Shown: positions 1-12,261 of the stretch, one piece after another | Layout of the letters: each line of letters opens with the position of its first letter | How positions within the stretch are numbered: the first letter of the stretch is position 1 | Source: Haloarcula marismortui ATCC 43049 | Lineage (GTDB): Archaea > Halobacteriota > Halobacteria > Halobacteriales > Haloarculaceae | Direction of reading: 5' to 3' | Assembly: GCF_000011085.1 (NCBI RefSeq) | Contig: NC_006397.1 | Location: 1 to 64,000, forward strand | Length of the DNA stretch: 64,000 nt | Translations under genes and position numbers: made by a program | The notes under the pieces: model-generated | The model's input: the letters and a program-made list of their open reading frames with translations, nothing else | Databases searched by the model: none | Told to the model about the DNA's origin: nothing

Positions 1-68
1 AACAGGGTGTATCTCGCACATTCTCATCCACTAGTATAACTGCTGCTGACAGTAATCGAACTAGATAG

Positions 69-281
69 ACTGTTCTGGATGCTATCATTCGATATTTTGA
101 CAACACGGGAGCCATCCTGTTCGTTGATCCGAGATTCGACGAGTCATGCAACAAGATCCAGACCGTTGCCTGCAAACGCCTAGGCTGTGACTCAACGACT
201 CGATCACGATCGCTAGTCGCACGTCTGATCTCACCGATTGAAGCCGTATTCCACAGAGTGCGAGAACCGGTCATTTACTGA
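69..281 (+). other. open frame without start, possible gene remnant
   Basis: A 70-codon open stretch ends with TGA just downstream of the 5S gene. It follows an in-frame TAG and has no ATG. It could encode a residual soluble peptide but matches no family I recognise. The flanking DNA holds no tRNA-Cys, which often follows 5S in haloarchaea. Probably a gene remnant or chance. Confidence 0.15.
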
Positions 282-308
282 GTGGTTCGGCTCTGTTTAA
301 ATACGGAA

Positions 309-344
309 AGCCCACTCGGGAGAGATATCTCTCCTGAGTGGGCT
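309..344 (-). terminator. 18-bp palindromic hairpin downstream of 5S rRNA
   Basis: Two 18-base arms (309-326 and 327-344) are complementary with a single G-U type mismatch and virtually no loop. The hairpin lies 16 bases beyond the 3' end of the minus-strand 5S gene. It fits a transcript end or processing structure for the rRNA operon. There is no clear T-run on the transcribed strand, so terminator is an inference from position. Confidence 0.5.
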
Positions 345-359
345 ATGAAAGGTATGAAT

Positions 360-481
360 GGTGGCGGCGAACCGCGTTTCCCAGAGGCTCGCGCACTCCA
401 GTACTCCCCGGAACGCTGGTGGGCTTATCTTCCGTGTTCGGGATGGGTACGGGAGGCAACCCCACCGCTGTGGCCGCCTAA
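360..481 (-). rRNA. rrf: 5S ribosomal RNA
   Basis: The 122-nt minus-strand sequence starts TTAGGCGGCC and ends CGCCGCCACC, and the two ends pair. It follows Haloarcula 5S rRNA as I remember it almost base for base, with one visible change near the 3' end (AAACGCGG where AAACCCGG is usual). It is the last gene of the 16S-23S-5S operon and lies 139 bases after 23S. No tRNA follows it. Confidence 0.95.
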
Positions 482-545
482 CGTCGAGTCACGGAATCGA
501 ACCGCGATAGTACCAGTCTCGATTAACTCTTCCACCGTGTGATTA

Positions 546-578
546 CGTGCGATCCAGTTTGCGCCTGGACTCGTTCAG
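546..578 (-). other. 23S precursor processing stem, 3' half (bulge-helix-bulge)
   Basis: This segment can pair with 3563-3595 on the other side of 23S. Arms of about 12 and 14 bp are separated by unpaired runs on each strand. Such a bulge-helix-bulge is the known cleavage substrate of the archaeal splicing endonuclease that releases pre-23S rRNA. Confidence 0.7.
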
Positions 579-620
579 CGACGAGTTAAATCGTCGGTGA
601 ATGAGTCACAGTGCGTATGA

Positions 621-3542
<2,922 letters not shown>

Positions 3543-3562
3543 CGTCGTTGTGACTCGTTCAA

Positions 3563-3595
3563 CTGAACGAGTCCAGTGGACGCCTGGATCGCACG
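3563..3595 (-). other. 23S precursor processing stem, 5' half (bulge-helix-bulge)
   Basis: Complementary partner of 546-578. The paired blocks are 3563-3576 and 3583-3595, with an internal unpaired run 3577-3582. It lies about 20 bases upstream of the 23S 5' end, the usual place of the archaeal pre-23S processing stem. Confidence 0.7.
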
Positions 3596-3750
3596 TACAC
3601 ACGGTTTCATACTCGCCCCCAAGGTGGAGATGGTGGGCGAATCGACCCTTCCCAGGCTCGGTTTTACCCGGCCTGGTGCATCTGTCGTCGTATCACATTC
3701 GAACGCCGTCCCACACTTAAGGGGACGGATTTCGAAGCGATACGGAGTAC

Positions 3751-3828
3751 GGACCCGTCGGGAGTTGCACCCGACATCCCCGTGTGGGGATATCCGCCTC
3801 GGATAGGTCTTGTGAGCCCAGCGGGCCC
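3751..3828 (-). other. tRNA-sized relic in the 16S-23S spacer
   Basis: Haloarchaeal spacers normally hold tRNA-Ala. Here a 78-nt segment has a 7-bp acceptor-like stem (GGGCCCG with CGGGTCC, one G-U) next to a 17-nt T-arm-like hairpin (TCGGG, 7-nt loop TGCAACT, CCCGA). The part where the D and anticodon arms should be does not fold canonically: the middle hairpin has 6-bp arms around a 4-nt loop, with no usable anticodon loop. I read this as a decayed or remodelled tRNA or a pure processing structure, not a working tRNA. Confidence 0.4.
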
Positions 3829-3948
3829 ATGCAGTAGTCGGCGCTTACCGACTCGCGGTGACTTGTGGTCACCAGTCAGTTCCGTCTGGTTGTTGTGACC
3901 AACAACCAAGTGTAGGTGGGTCAGGGCAAGGCCCTGATCCCGGTCAGT

Positions 3949-5420
<1,472 letters not shown>

Positions 5421-5669
5421 GTGCTGATATACATCAGCGGCGGAAGTGGTTGCACTCCGTCGGAAGCTAACACATTGGTTCCTACGCCAATGTTGACTAC
5501 TGCATGGGTCCGTGGGCTCACATCAGATTCCATCTTAACGGCGGACCGCAGGGGTGGAATCCTCATACACGAACACGAAGCCTCGCTGGCCTCGCATTCT
5601 AAGCGAGTGACCCAACCCACCACGGGGGTGGCGTTGGGGTGTCGTTCCGGGAATGCTGCCCGGCGCGAC

Positions 5670-5706
5670 CTTCGCATTACATCCGATGGGAGGGGAGTAT
5701 ATAAAT
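5670..5706 (-). promoter_or_regulatory. rRNA operon promoter (TATA box and start region)
   Basis: On the minus strand a TATA-box-like ATTTATATA (5706-5698) lies about 25 bases before TAATGCGAAGG. TGCGA at the start point is a hallmark of halobacterial rRNA promoters as I recall them. The 250-base leader to 16S follows. A second TGCGAGG near 5600 lacks an obvious TATA box, so only one promoter is called. Confidence 0.6.
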
Positions 5707-5870
5707 GGACGGTCTTGGACCCGCCATGTTCAGGAACCACACGGCACACGCGTGGCATACACACGGGTGGTTTCAGTAGTGTATTGGACCGGCGAAGTTG
5801 AGCGACAGTTACAAAAGTATAGTCAAGTTTTGAGGGATATTATCTGGATATCGGTGGAGGATTTCATCGC

Positions 5871-6316
5871 TCAGGTCGGCACAATCCGCGATTCAGAGGT
5901 GAGAAATAAATCAGTTGCGCGTAGGAAGTCTCCTCTATCACCGACGAAAACGGACTCGTTACGCCCCAAAACGGTTGCAGCGATTGCTGCGTCCTTTGCC
6001 AATACCGCTCCCTTCGCCGTCGTCTGCGGTTAGCTATGCATTCACCGAATAGCCGACCAGCACGGCGGGAAATGCTTAGGTTCGTGTTAGCCAGCGCGGA
6101 TGAGTCAAGCACGGCTTCTATGGGCGCTCCGCGCGTGTGTGCGCGACCTTCTACTTCCCCGTCCAGTTTGACCCCGTACGACGCCGATGTACAGTTCCAA
6201 GACTGTTATCGCCGAAATCACCAGTGGAACATTCGCTACTTCGAACTCACGTTCCTTCTCAACGGCCGCTACGACAGCGTCGATGATATCCAAGATAAGG
6301 CTCGTATCGAAATCAT
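5871..6316 (-). pseudogene. decayed VapC-type PIN toxin
   Basis: Pieces of a PIN-domain toxin are spread over three frames on the minus strand. FDTSLILDII then PLVISAITVLELYIGVV form the N-terminal half. SISRRAGRLFGE is the middle. KDAAIAATVLGRNESVFVGD is the C-terminal active-site region, ending with TGA at 5871. A one-base loss right after the ATG (ATGATTTCGATACG where ATGATTTTCGATACG is expected) and at least two later shifts break it. The ATG overlaps the antitoxin stop as ATGA, the usual vapBC coupling. It lies between the rRNA promoter and orc1. Confidence 0.7.
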
Positions 6317-6538
6317 TCAAATCGCCCTGCGACATCACGGGCTTCATTACGGTCGTCCTGACCAGCCTGCCCGATGGTGTCTCGCATATCGGCTACCTGA
6401 TCTTCATCGAACGCACCGCGAAGGTCTCTGAGAGAACGCCCCGTCGATGAGTCGTGCTACGGCGTCGCTGAACGACGCATTGTCACGTTTCTTCGCTTTG
6501 ATCGTAGACATCTTCTCAGGACAGATTTGATGTGGCAT
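6313..6538 (-). pseudogene. decayed VapB-type antitoxin
   Basis: The frame starts at ATG 6538 and reads IKAKKRDNASFSDAVARLI, typical of haloarchaeal VapB antitoxins. It then shifts by one base in a run of four G, after which RSLRDLRGAFDEDQVADMRD continues in the next frame to the stop at 6313. Removing one G restores a full-length antitoxin of about 75 residues. Toxin and antitoxin are both broken, so the module is dead. Confidence 0.7.
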
Positions 6539-6825
6539 GTTGACAGCGTTAACGCTCCGTCGAAATCAACAGTGAGGTGTTGCAAGTCGGGAAATCAGAC
6601 CTTCCAGGGGGGAGAATGGAGTATATGCACACCCACTCCAGCGCGAGAAGTTTGAGGCGCTGCTTCGGCGTGTCAGCGATGGATAATGCTGGAGCAATAT
6701 TCAGGGTGGTTAAGCCGAAAGATACAATAGATGGAGCGGGTGAGAAGGTCAAGAGCCGGTACGTTGCACTGGTTGGTCCGAGGTAGTGCGGTTTTCTCCG
6801 GAAACAGTGGTGTGTGTTTTCCTCG

Positions 6826-8064
6826 TCACATCGTGGCGAACTCCTCGCCGGAGTCGGGCAGGTACTCAATGATACTTTGATGTGCGCCAAACTCGCCAAT
6901 AATCGTCTGGAGAGCATCAACGACAGTCGCAATATCGCGATTGAGTTCATGCTGACGGTACGTGCCACCGTCCTGACCACGATGTTCCATCTCAGACAGT
7001 GTGAGATTGAGAATTTCGAAATCTGAGAGAAAACTGCGCATTCGGCGCGCAGTTCGCGGTTCTCGGCCCTGAAACTCACAGAGCTCTTTATATCGCTGAT
7101 AGACAATCCGAGAGCGGGCGGGTGTTTCCCCCTCTGCAGCAAGCGTGGTCAGCGCATAGAGTGTGAGTTGCTCGTGTTCAGTGAGGTCGCGCATAATGTC
7201 CATGCTCTGTTGGGCCTCAAGCTTCTCCTGAGCGCGTTCGACATGATCAGTCGTAACCGAGTTTGCGTTTTCAGTGCGAGCGAGGTCGCCAGCCTTCCGC
7301 AGAAGCGTGATCGCCCGTCGGGCGTCACCACCATCCTGGCGACCGAGTGCGGCACACAGCGGGATGACGCCATCCTCAAGCGCACTCTCGTGGAAGGCTA
7401 TCTCGGCCCGTTGTTCGAGGACCTTCTGGAGTTCTTCCGTGCCGTATGGCGGGAACGAAATCTCCGTCTCACAGAGAGATGACTGCACCTTCGCATCGAG
7501 CTGTTCGCGGAAGGTCGAATCGTTACTGATCCCAATGACACCAAGCTGGATATTGTCGATATAGCCGTTGTTATCGGCACGGGTGATCTGGTAGAGGAAG
7601 GTATCATCCGTGATGTGGTCGATCTCGTCGAGAACGATGATAACGCTGCCAGAAAGCTTATTCAGTTCATTCCAGAGGAGACGATAAACTTTGGATTGAG
7701 GATGGCCGGTCTCAGCGATATGGTTCTCGTGACCGCGAAGGTTATTCACGAGGCTGATTGCAGCCTGATAGCTCGTACTCAGCCCATCGCAATTCAGCGA
7801 GATGACGGTGAGATCGACTTCAAAATGGTCCGCTGATTCTCGGAGTTCATTAAGTAGAAAGTTCGTCACAGCAGTCTTCCCGACACCAGTCTTTCCATAG
7901 ATGAAGATGTTATCGGGGTACTCACCATTGATTATCGGCTGTAAAGCAGCTTCATATTCCTCAATCTCGTTGTCCCGGCCAACAATATCATCCGGCACAT
8001 ACTCGACTTTGAGTGTATTCCGGCGTTTGTACAGCGTGTCGTCCGGTTGAAAACGAGGACCCAT
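6826..8064 (-). CDS. orc1: Orc1/Cdc6 replication initiator A
   Basis: AAA+ origin-binding ATPase of 412 residues, the usual size for archaeal Orc1/Cdc6. Walker A is GKTGVGKT at 57-64 and Walker B is IIVLDEID with D146 and E147. A C-terminal winged-helix region follows around residues 300-400. It would bind origin repeats and open the duplex for helicase loading. The start codon lies about 55 bases from the first of nine repeats (8119-8794), so gene and candidate origin form one unit. It is clearly different from the second Orc protein at 50.2-51.5 kb, which suggests a separate origin specificity. The tail is adjacent to the decayed vapBC pair. Confidence 0.93.
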   Translation of the reverse strand: MGPRFQPDDTLYKRRNTLKVEYVPDDIVGRDNEIEEYEAALQPIINGEYPDNIFIYGKTGVGKTAVTNFLLNELRESADHFEVDLTVISLNCDGLSTSYQAAISLVNNLRGHENHIAETGHPQSKVYRLLWNELNKLSGSVIIVLDEIDHITDDTFLYQITRADNNGYIDNIQLGVIGISNDSTFREQLDAKVQSSLCETEISFPPYGTEELQKVLEQRAEIAFHESALEDGVIPLCAALGRQDGGDARRAITLLRKAGDLARTENANSVTTDHVERAQEKLEAQQSMDIMRDLTEHEQLTLYALTTLAAEGETPARSRIVYQRYKELCEFQGREPRTARRMRSFLSDFEILNLTLSEMEHRGQDGGTYRQHELNRDIATVVDALQTIIGEFGAHQSIIEYLPDSGEEFATM

Positions 8065-8118
8065 ATTATGCGTGAATGAGTGAGGCTACCACAATAGTTG
8101 TTTCGACCACCGTTTCCG

Positions 8119-8794
8119 CTATTTCCAGTATAACCAGGACTGGGTGACCCTTCCGATATATGGGGAGGACCCCACTGTTTCCACTATATCACCTGCGCTC
8201 TATCGCGGTGCGGTTGAAGACCAGTAGAATGGAATTAGGTATATACGAGATAACTGCCGCTTGGCGCTATGTGGAGCGATAGTACCCCACTATTTCCAGT
8301 ATATAGCGTGTCGTGGGGGGACTAGACACACCCCACCGTTTCCAGTAAATCGGAGTCACTGTATCATGAGTTGTGACAGATGGGTCAGACCACTGGGTTC
8401 CAGTATTTCCAGTAAATACCTTTTTATAAGAGTTAGAGACCCCACCGTTTCCAGTATATCGGTGAAACAAGTGTAATCAGGAGACTGAAGTAGGATGGAA
8501 TGGTGTAGATTATTGGTACACCCTCCCCCCACTATTTCCAGTAAAGAACAACGAAGTAGCGACGACTACAGAAAATGAACTTTGATCTAGGGAAAAGTTT
8601 ATAATAATAGCATTATAGCTAGACCGTAGTAGAGCTAGAGCGGTGTTGTTGTAGGGACTAGTTCTAGTGAAAGAAATGAGGTGCGGAGCCTAACTTACCT
8701 GTCCTACTAGCTTTAGTGGAAATAGTGGGGGGAGGGTGGCCATTCTTACTTCTTCTATCCTAATGTGTAATTCTAATAGTAGAAATAGTGGGGT
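8119..8794. other. candidate replication origin 1 with ORB-like repeats
   Basis: Seven copies of CCCCACYRTTTCCAGTAWA or its core lie in plus orientation at 8119, 8169, 8284, 8330, 8403, 8439 and 8526. Two copies lie in the opposite orientation at 8712-8732 and 8777-8794. The opposing sets bracket an AT-rich stretch (8545-8710, with TTTATAATAATAGCATTATA) that could be the unwinding element. A G/C-string joined to TTTCCAGT resembles haloarchaeal origin recognition boxes, and the divergent adjacent orc1 gene fits. Confidence 0.75.
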
Positions 8795-8801
8795 CTGACG
8801 G

Positions 8802-8921
8802 GTGTCAGACAACGGGAGTTGGAACCCGAAACTTCGCGGAATGGCATACGGACTTCTTGGAATACTTGGGTTGCTGGTGTATCTGGTACAAAAGGAGCGT
8901 CAAAAGGCTGGCCCGACCTGA
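8802..8921 (+). CDS. possible 39-residue single-span membrane protein
   Basis: A GTG-started frame encodes about ten polar residues, one hydrophobic helix (MAYGLLGILGLLVYLV) and a basic tail (QKERQKAG). It lies directly beside the last origin repeat. No ribosome site is obvious and the family is not recognised. The clean polar-helix-basic pattern is the only support. Confidence 0.35.
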   Translation: MSDNGSWNPKLRGMAYGLLGILGLLVYLVQKERQKAGPT

Positions 8922-9200
8922 CTAATATATCTGTCCGCTCGAGCTCCTCACTGATGTCCCGGATAGGGCAAATCGGTACGTTCGAAGGTCTACCTTGCAG
9001 TTAGTTCACTCGCTTTCACAGGTGAAGAAACTATATCCAACGACTGGTCTCACAGGCATGGGACCCATTTTTTAGCCCCAGTCTGGTGAGGGCCGTTCCA
9101 GTGAGAGCGTCCTGACCGTACCATGGGAAGGCTACTGAAGGCGATCAAAACGGAAAATAACATCCAGCAACCGAACCCACTGAAGCGCAGTTTCCAGAAC

Positions 9201-9430
9201 TTACTGTTGATTGTCACGTAGTACCTCAGAAACAGGATACCGGTCTGAAGTTCCAGTCACCGCTCGTAGTTGGGGGACTCGCTCCGAGAGTTCCACAGGC
9301 GTGTGGCTGTCCAATCCAAGAACGAACTGGATTCCATACTCAGTGAACAGATCTAGCACCGCTGGGTCAGGATGTACCCGGCCAAGTGATCCATGGACGC
9401 GGCCAGCATTCACTTCAGGGATTGTTCTGG
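9201..9430 (-). pseudogene. C-terminal fragment of a PHP-domain phosphoesterase
   Basis: About 75 residues read EVNAGRVHGSLGRVHPDP and later FVLGLDSHTPVELSERVP. The late PHP motif GxDSHTP is characteristic of haloarchaeal histidinol-phosphatase-like proteins of roughly 230-270 residues. The N-terminal two thirds with the first metal-binding histidines is missing. The fragment runs into a transposase fragment at about 9420, so the gene was probably cut by an insertion or deletion. Confidence 0.6.
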
Positions 9431-9610
9431 AGTATCGTTGAACGTGCGGTCGCAATTCTTACAGAGATACCGTTGAAACTCTCTGTAGCTGCCGTTTCTG
9501 ACCGTCCGGTCAGAACGGCAGCGAGGACAGGTAACACCGTCACGCCAGCGAACCTGCTCCAACAGGTCTGCTGCGACCGATTCCAACCCAAACACATCGA
9601 GCGGAATCAT
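9410..9610 (-). pseudogene. N-terminal fragment of an IS1595-type transposase
   Basis: The 66-residue frame begins MIPLDVFGLESVAADLLEQV and has a zinc ribbon with CPRC and CKNC, ending at DRTFND. This is the typical N-terminus of haloarchaeal IS1595-family transposases of about 300 residues. The DDE domain is absent. The break after FND joins directly to the PHP fragment. A GGGCACC/GGTGCCC hairpin at 9618-9641 may mark the element end. A C-terminal fragment of what looks like the same family lies at 60.8 kb. Confidence 0.65.
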
Positions 9611-9902
9611 TCGTGTCGGGCACCACTGGCGCGGTGCCCTTGTCCTCTTCGACTCCGCAGCTACCGCTCTCCAGTATCAACAATCTCTTATGCAAGAGCG
9701 GCAGAGTAATAGCCGTTCCTACTCCACTGCGTTCGTACTTTGTGTCTCTCTGACGAGTAGAGGATACGGAGACAGTGTCTCAAAGGTTTCCGAGATGGCT
9801 TCGAGCACAACCTCTCGAATGTGGCTCCAGCTGTAGCTCAGAGATTCATTTCACCGTTTAGTATATCGGTTTCAAGCTAATCAGGAGGCTGCCAGTGACT
9901 GC
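9611..9902. other. no complete gene; short decayed frame
   Basis: On the minus strand, 9719-9846 is open and reads SWSHIREVVLEAISETFETL up to a TAG, with no start codon and a stop just upstream. It looks like the tail of a real protein of unknown family. The rest shows nothing. Confidence 0.3.
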
Positions 9903-10040
9903 CTACGGAATCACGACATCTTTCATCCGTCCCTCACAGCGGCGACACGTGAGTTCCCTGCTCGGTGCCGTTGTCCGATAGCCACAGTTGGTACATTTGA
10001 ACTCTTTTTGCTCTTTCGCAAGTGGGTCTCGCCGGCTCAT
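9903..10040 (-). CDS. 45-residue zinc-ribbon protein (rubrerythrin-like domain type)
   Basis: A small ORF begins MSRRDPLAKEQKEFKCTNCG and contains a second pair CRRC, ending DVVIP. Two CxxC knuckles about 15 residues apart make a rubredoxin/zinc-ribbon fold likely. Haloarchaeal proteins of 45-60 residues with this layout are often annotated as rubrerythrin-like. It is monocistronic with a TATA-rich upstream region (10045-10075). It probably binds zinc; its partner is unknown. Confidence 0.7.
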   Translation of the reverse strand: MSRRDPLAKEQKEFKCTNCGYRTTAPSRELTCRRCEGRMKDVVIP

Positions 10041-10320
10041 ATGGCATATTTAGTATCCCTATAGTAATAATTCTTTTCGGCCATCATATCATTCACCCAA
10101 TTACACTATGAGCACATCTCTCCGGTAGTAAGAGAGTATATACAATGGGTTATTATAGTGAAATGTGGCGTATAGAATAATCTATAGCGGGGGTAGTTGA
10201 ACCCCACCTGAGAGACTATCACCTACTGGCGTTTGCTCACGTTATTCCAGCCGTTGAATCCTCGCGAGAAACACATCCAATTCAACAAAACCGACCAACA
10301 ACTGCGACACCATACCCGAA
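10041..10320. other. AT-rich intergenic region
   Basis: No gene is seen. The stretch holds several A/T-rich blocks (ATTATAGTGAAATG, TAGTAATAATTC) that could serve as promoter for the zinc-ribbon gene. No convincing terminator of the amidase gene is seen. Confidence 0.3.
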
Positions 10321-11229
10321 TCAGAATGGGTGCGACAAGTGCTCTGCAGGGATGGAGTTTCGCACGGTTACGAGTGGATCGACGACTTGGCTTATTTCGA
10401 GTCCGCCAACAAGACTGGAAAACAGGTATGCCTCTGTCTTCGACATGTCGTGATCGGCTTGCAAGAGGTCAAGGATATCACGGTTAGCCAATTTGACTGC
10501 CTCTTCCATCGTGTCGGCGCTGGCGATTGACTTGATATTCTCACCCGTATCTACAATGGGACGGTCGAGTCCAACACCGGGGTCCGAAATCACTGAAACC
10601 GTGACATCGATTTCGGTCCCGATTTCGGCACCTGTCCCGCACATCTCTCCGTCGGCCATAGCGGCCTTGGAGTCGCCCATCGCCAACATTGCCCCGTCCT
10701 GAAATACGGGGAAGTAAGCAGTGGTTCCGCCGGTCATGTCGGTGGTATCGAGGTTCCCACCATGGTCGTGAGGGGTCAGTGTCGTGATGGTCTCTTCTGC
10801 GGTAGCCACACCAATTGTCCCGATCATCGGCTCGATCGGAATTTCGTGGCCGTCGAATTCGATCGTGTCACCATCGACTTCGGTGATTCGGGTCGCAGGG
10901 TGTTCAATCTCTTCGTCGTCTTGTAGCAATCCGAAGTCCGGCGTCGTGACCACTCGGCCCTGGCCCTCGGTGACCCGCACCGCTTCAATCTCGACCGCCA
11001 AGATGTCACCCGGCTCAGCACCCTCTACTTCGATTGGGCCGGTCGCTGCGTTCACTTCGTCCGGAATCGAATCAAGGAGGTCGTCACCAGTCTGAATCGT
11101 TTTATTGAGACTATCGATAGTCTCGATTGTGAGCGATTCCCCGTCGGCAGCTGTATAGACCGGATCCATCTCCGGAGAGAACTCGTAGATGTGGCCGTCC
11201 TCGTCGAATGAGACACATCGGCGTGACAT
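10321..11229 (-). CDS. acetamidase/formamidase family protein
   Basis: A 302-residue member of the FmdA/AmdA family, which hydrolyses short amides to carboxylate and ammonia in the cytoplasm. Diagnostic segments are PMIGTIGVA, TPHDHGGNLDTTDMTGGTT (metal-site His/Asp/Asn) and FQDGAMLAMGDSKAAMADGE with the catalytic Glu region. The C-terminus carries EAYLFSSLVGGLEISQVVDP, which is also typical. Length is normal and the start ATG at 11229 gives a complete N-terminal beta-domain. It stands alone with no transporter beside it. Substrate cannot be told from sequence. Confidence 0.9.
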   Translation of the reverse strand: MSRRCVSFDEDGHIYEFSPEMDPVYTAADGESLTIETIDSLNKTIQTGDDLLDSIPDEVNAATGPIEVEGAEPGDILAVEIEAVRVTEGQGRVVTTPDFGLLQDDEEIEHPATRITEVDGDTIEFDGHEIPIEPMIGTIGVATAEETITTLTPHDHGGNLDTTDMTGGTTAYFPVFQDGAMLAMGDSKAAMADGEMCGTGAEIGTEIDVTVSVISDPGVGLDRPIVDTGENIKSIASADTMEEAVKLANRDILDLLQADHDMSKTEAYLFSSLVGGLEISQVVDPLVTVRNSIPAEHLSHPF

Positions 11230-11404
11230 ATAGATTCTCTTCGGGCAAATGCTACAAAAAAGTCTCCCCGATACGCTGGGACGCTCTCAACCGCTGTGTC
11301 TTCGTCCGCTGCGGTTGTTGCTGAAGTCAGCCGAGGCATAACTGTCTGAGAGAGCCCGTGAGCGTACCCACAAGGCAACTGGCCTGGCTCGCTAGCCCAT
11401 CCCC

Positions 11405-11602
11405 TTACTCTCGGCCACTGGGGTCGATACCGAGCCAGACCGCGATATATCGATACGCGAAGACAACAACAAGGATAATACCGAATTCGAGCCAGATTGC
11501 AATGTCACCCACAACGGCCTGGGATAGTTCAAGAATGAAAAATACCAGCAGCAACATTGCAATATAGTAGAGCGCGAGTTCAACGAGTTGATTTTTCTCC
11601 AT
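11405..11602 (-). CDS. small two-helix membrane protein
   Basis: A 65-residue protein with two hydrophobic helices (around 8-26 and 35-58) and a short polar end GIDPSGRE. It is unlike any family I can name. Codon use and acidic tail suit a real haloarchaeal gene. A short leader rich in purines precedes ATG 11602. Confidence 0.5.
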   Translation of the reverse strand: MEKNQLVELALYYIAMLLLVFFILELSQAVVGDIAIWLEFGIILVVVFAYRYIAVWLGIDPSGRE

Positions 11603-11900
11603 ACACCTCTTACGTCGAGCCCCCTCTCAAACCCTGTCCTCTATATCGGTAGGGAAGCCACACGCAAGCACAATCCACTACGGAAGGTTCGAAACCCGAC
11701 CACTGGACCAAGCTGTTTCCTGTTAGAGCGTGTCATAGAAACATCCAGAACTGGGACCACTCAGGGTAGAAAATATTGGGATGGGAAGCTTTGTTGGAAT
11801 ACTATTAGTTTGACACTGATACCGCTGAAACAGCCGTTAGGTAGCTACTGCGAACTGAACAGGGAAAGAACTATTCAGATAGAGATGATAATTTCAGAAC

Positions 11901-12122
11901 ATGAACACAGATAGTCATGACTTTGGAAAGGGCCTCTGTTTTTATTTTCGCCGCTTAGCACTTGTTTTACTTGTCCTATTTGCCTTTAGAGGCGCTACAG
12001 GAGGTATCCGTGAGTTTGTTGTTAATGGTAACTGGCTGGCTGGGAGCTTCGGTGTTATAGTTGTGAGTGTAATCGCCTATTGGCTTTTTAATCTATACGT
12101 TGGCTCTTATAATGAGGCATAA
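11901..12122 (+). CDS. small two-helix membrane protein
   Basis: A 73-residue protein with a polar start, a helix at about 17-32 (LALVLLVLFAF), and a second at about 48-68 (GVIVVSVIAYWLFNLYV). The region is AT-richer than its neighbours, suggesting recent acquisition. Family unknown. It lies 130 bases before an IS element insertion site. Confidence 0.45.
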   Translation: MNTDSHDFGKGLCFYFRRLALVLLVLFAFRGATGGIREFVVNGNWLAGSFGVIVVSVIAYWLFNLYVGSYNEA

Positions 12123-12261
12123 AACTCCTGTACTGATCGATTCACGGCCTGTTGTACAAGTCGCTACTACCGAAATCGTATACTATCAATCTCAACTAGG
12201 CGAATACAACGCTCAGTAGAACTGCGCGCTAAACGAGTCACACCGAGTTTAATTCGAAGTA

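Noticed and set aside
3543-3948. Intact spacer tRNA-Ala
   Set aside because: Only acceptor and T-arm-like parts are found; no anticodon loop for alanine and no normal D-arm.
10233-11095. Plus-strand frames of 66-103 codons across the amidase
   Set aside because: They are Ser/Pro-rich shadows of the minus-strand FmdA gene.
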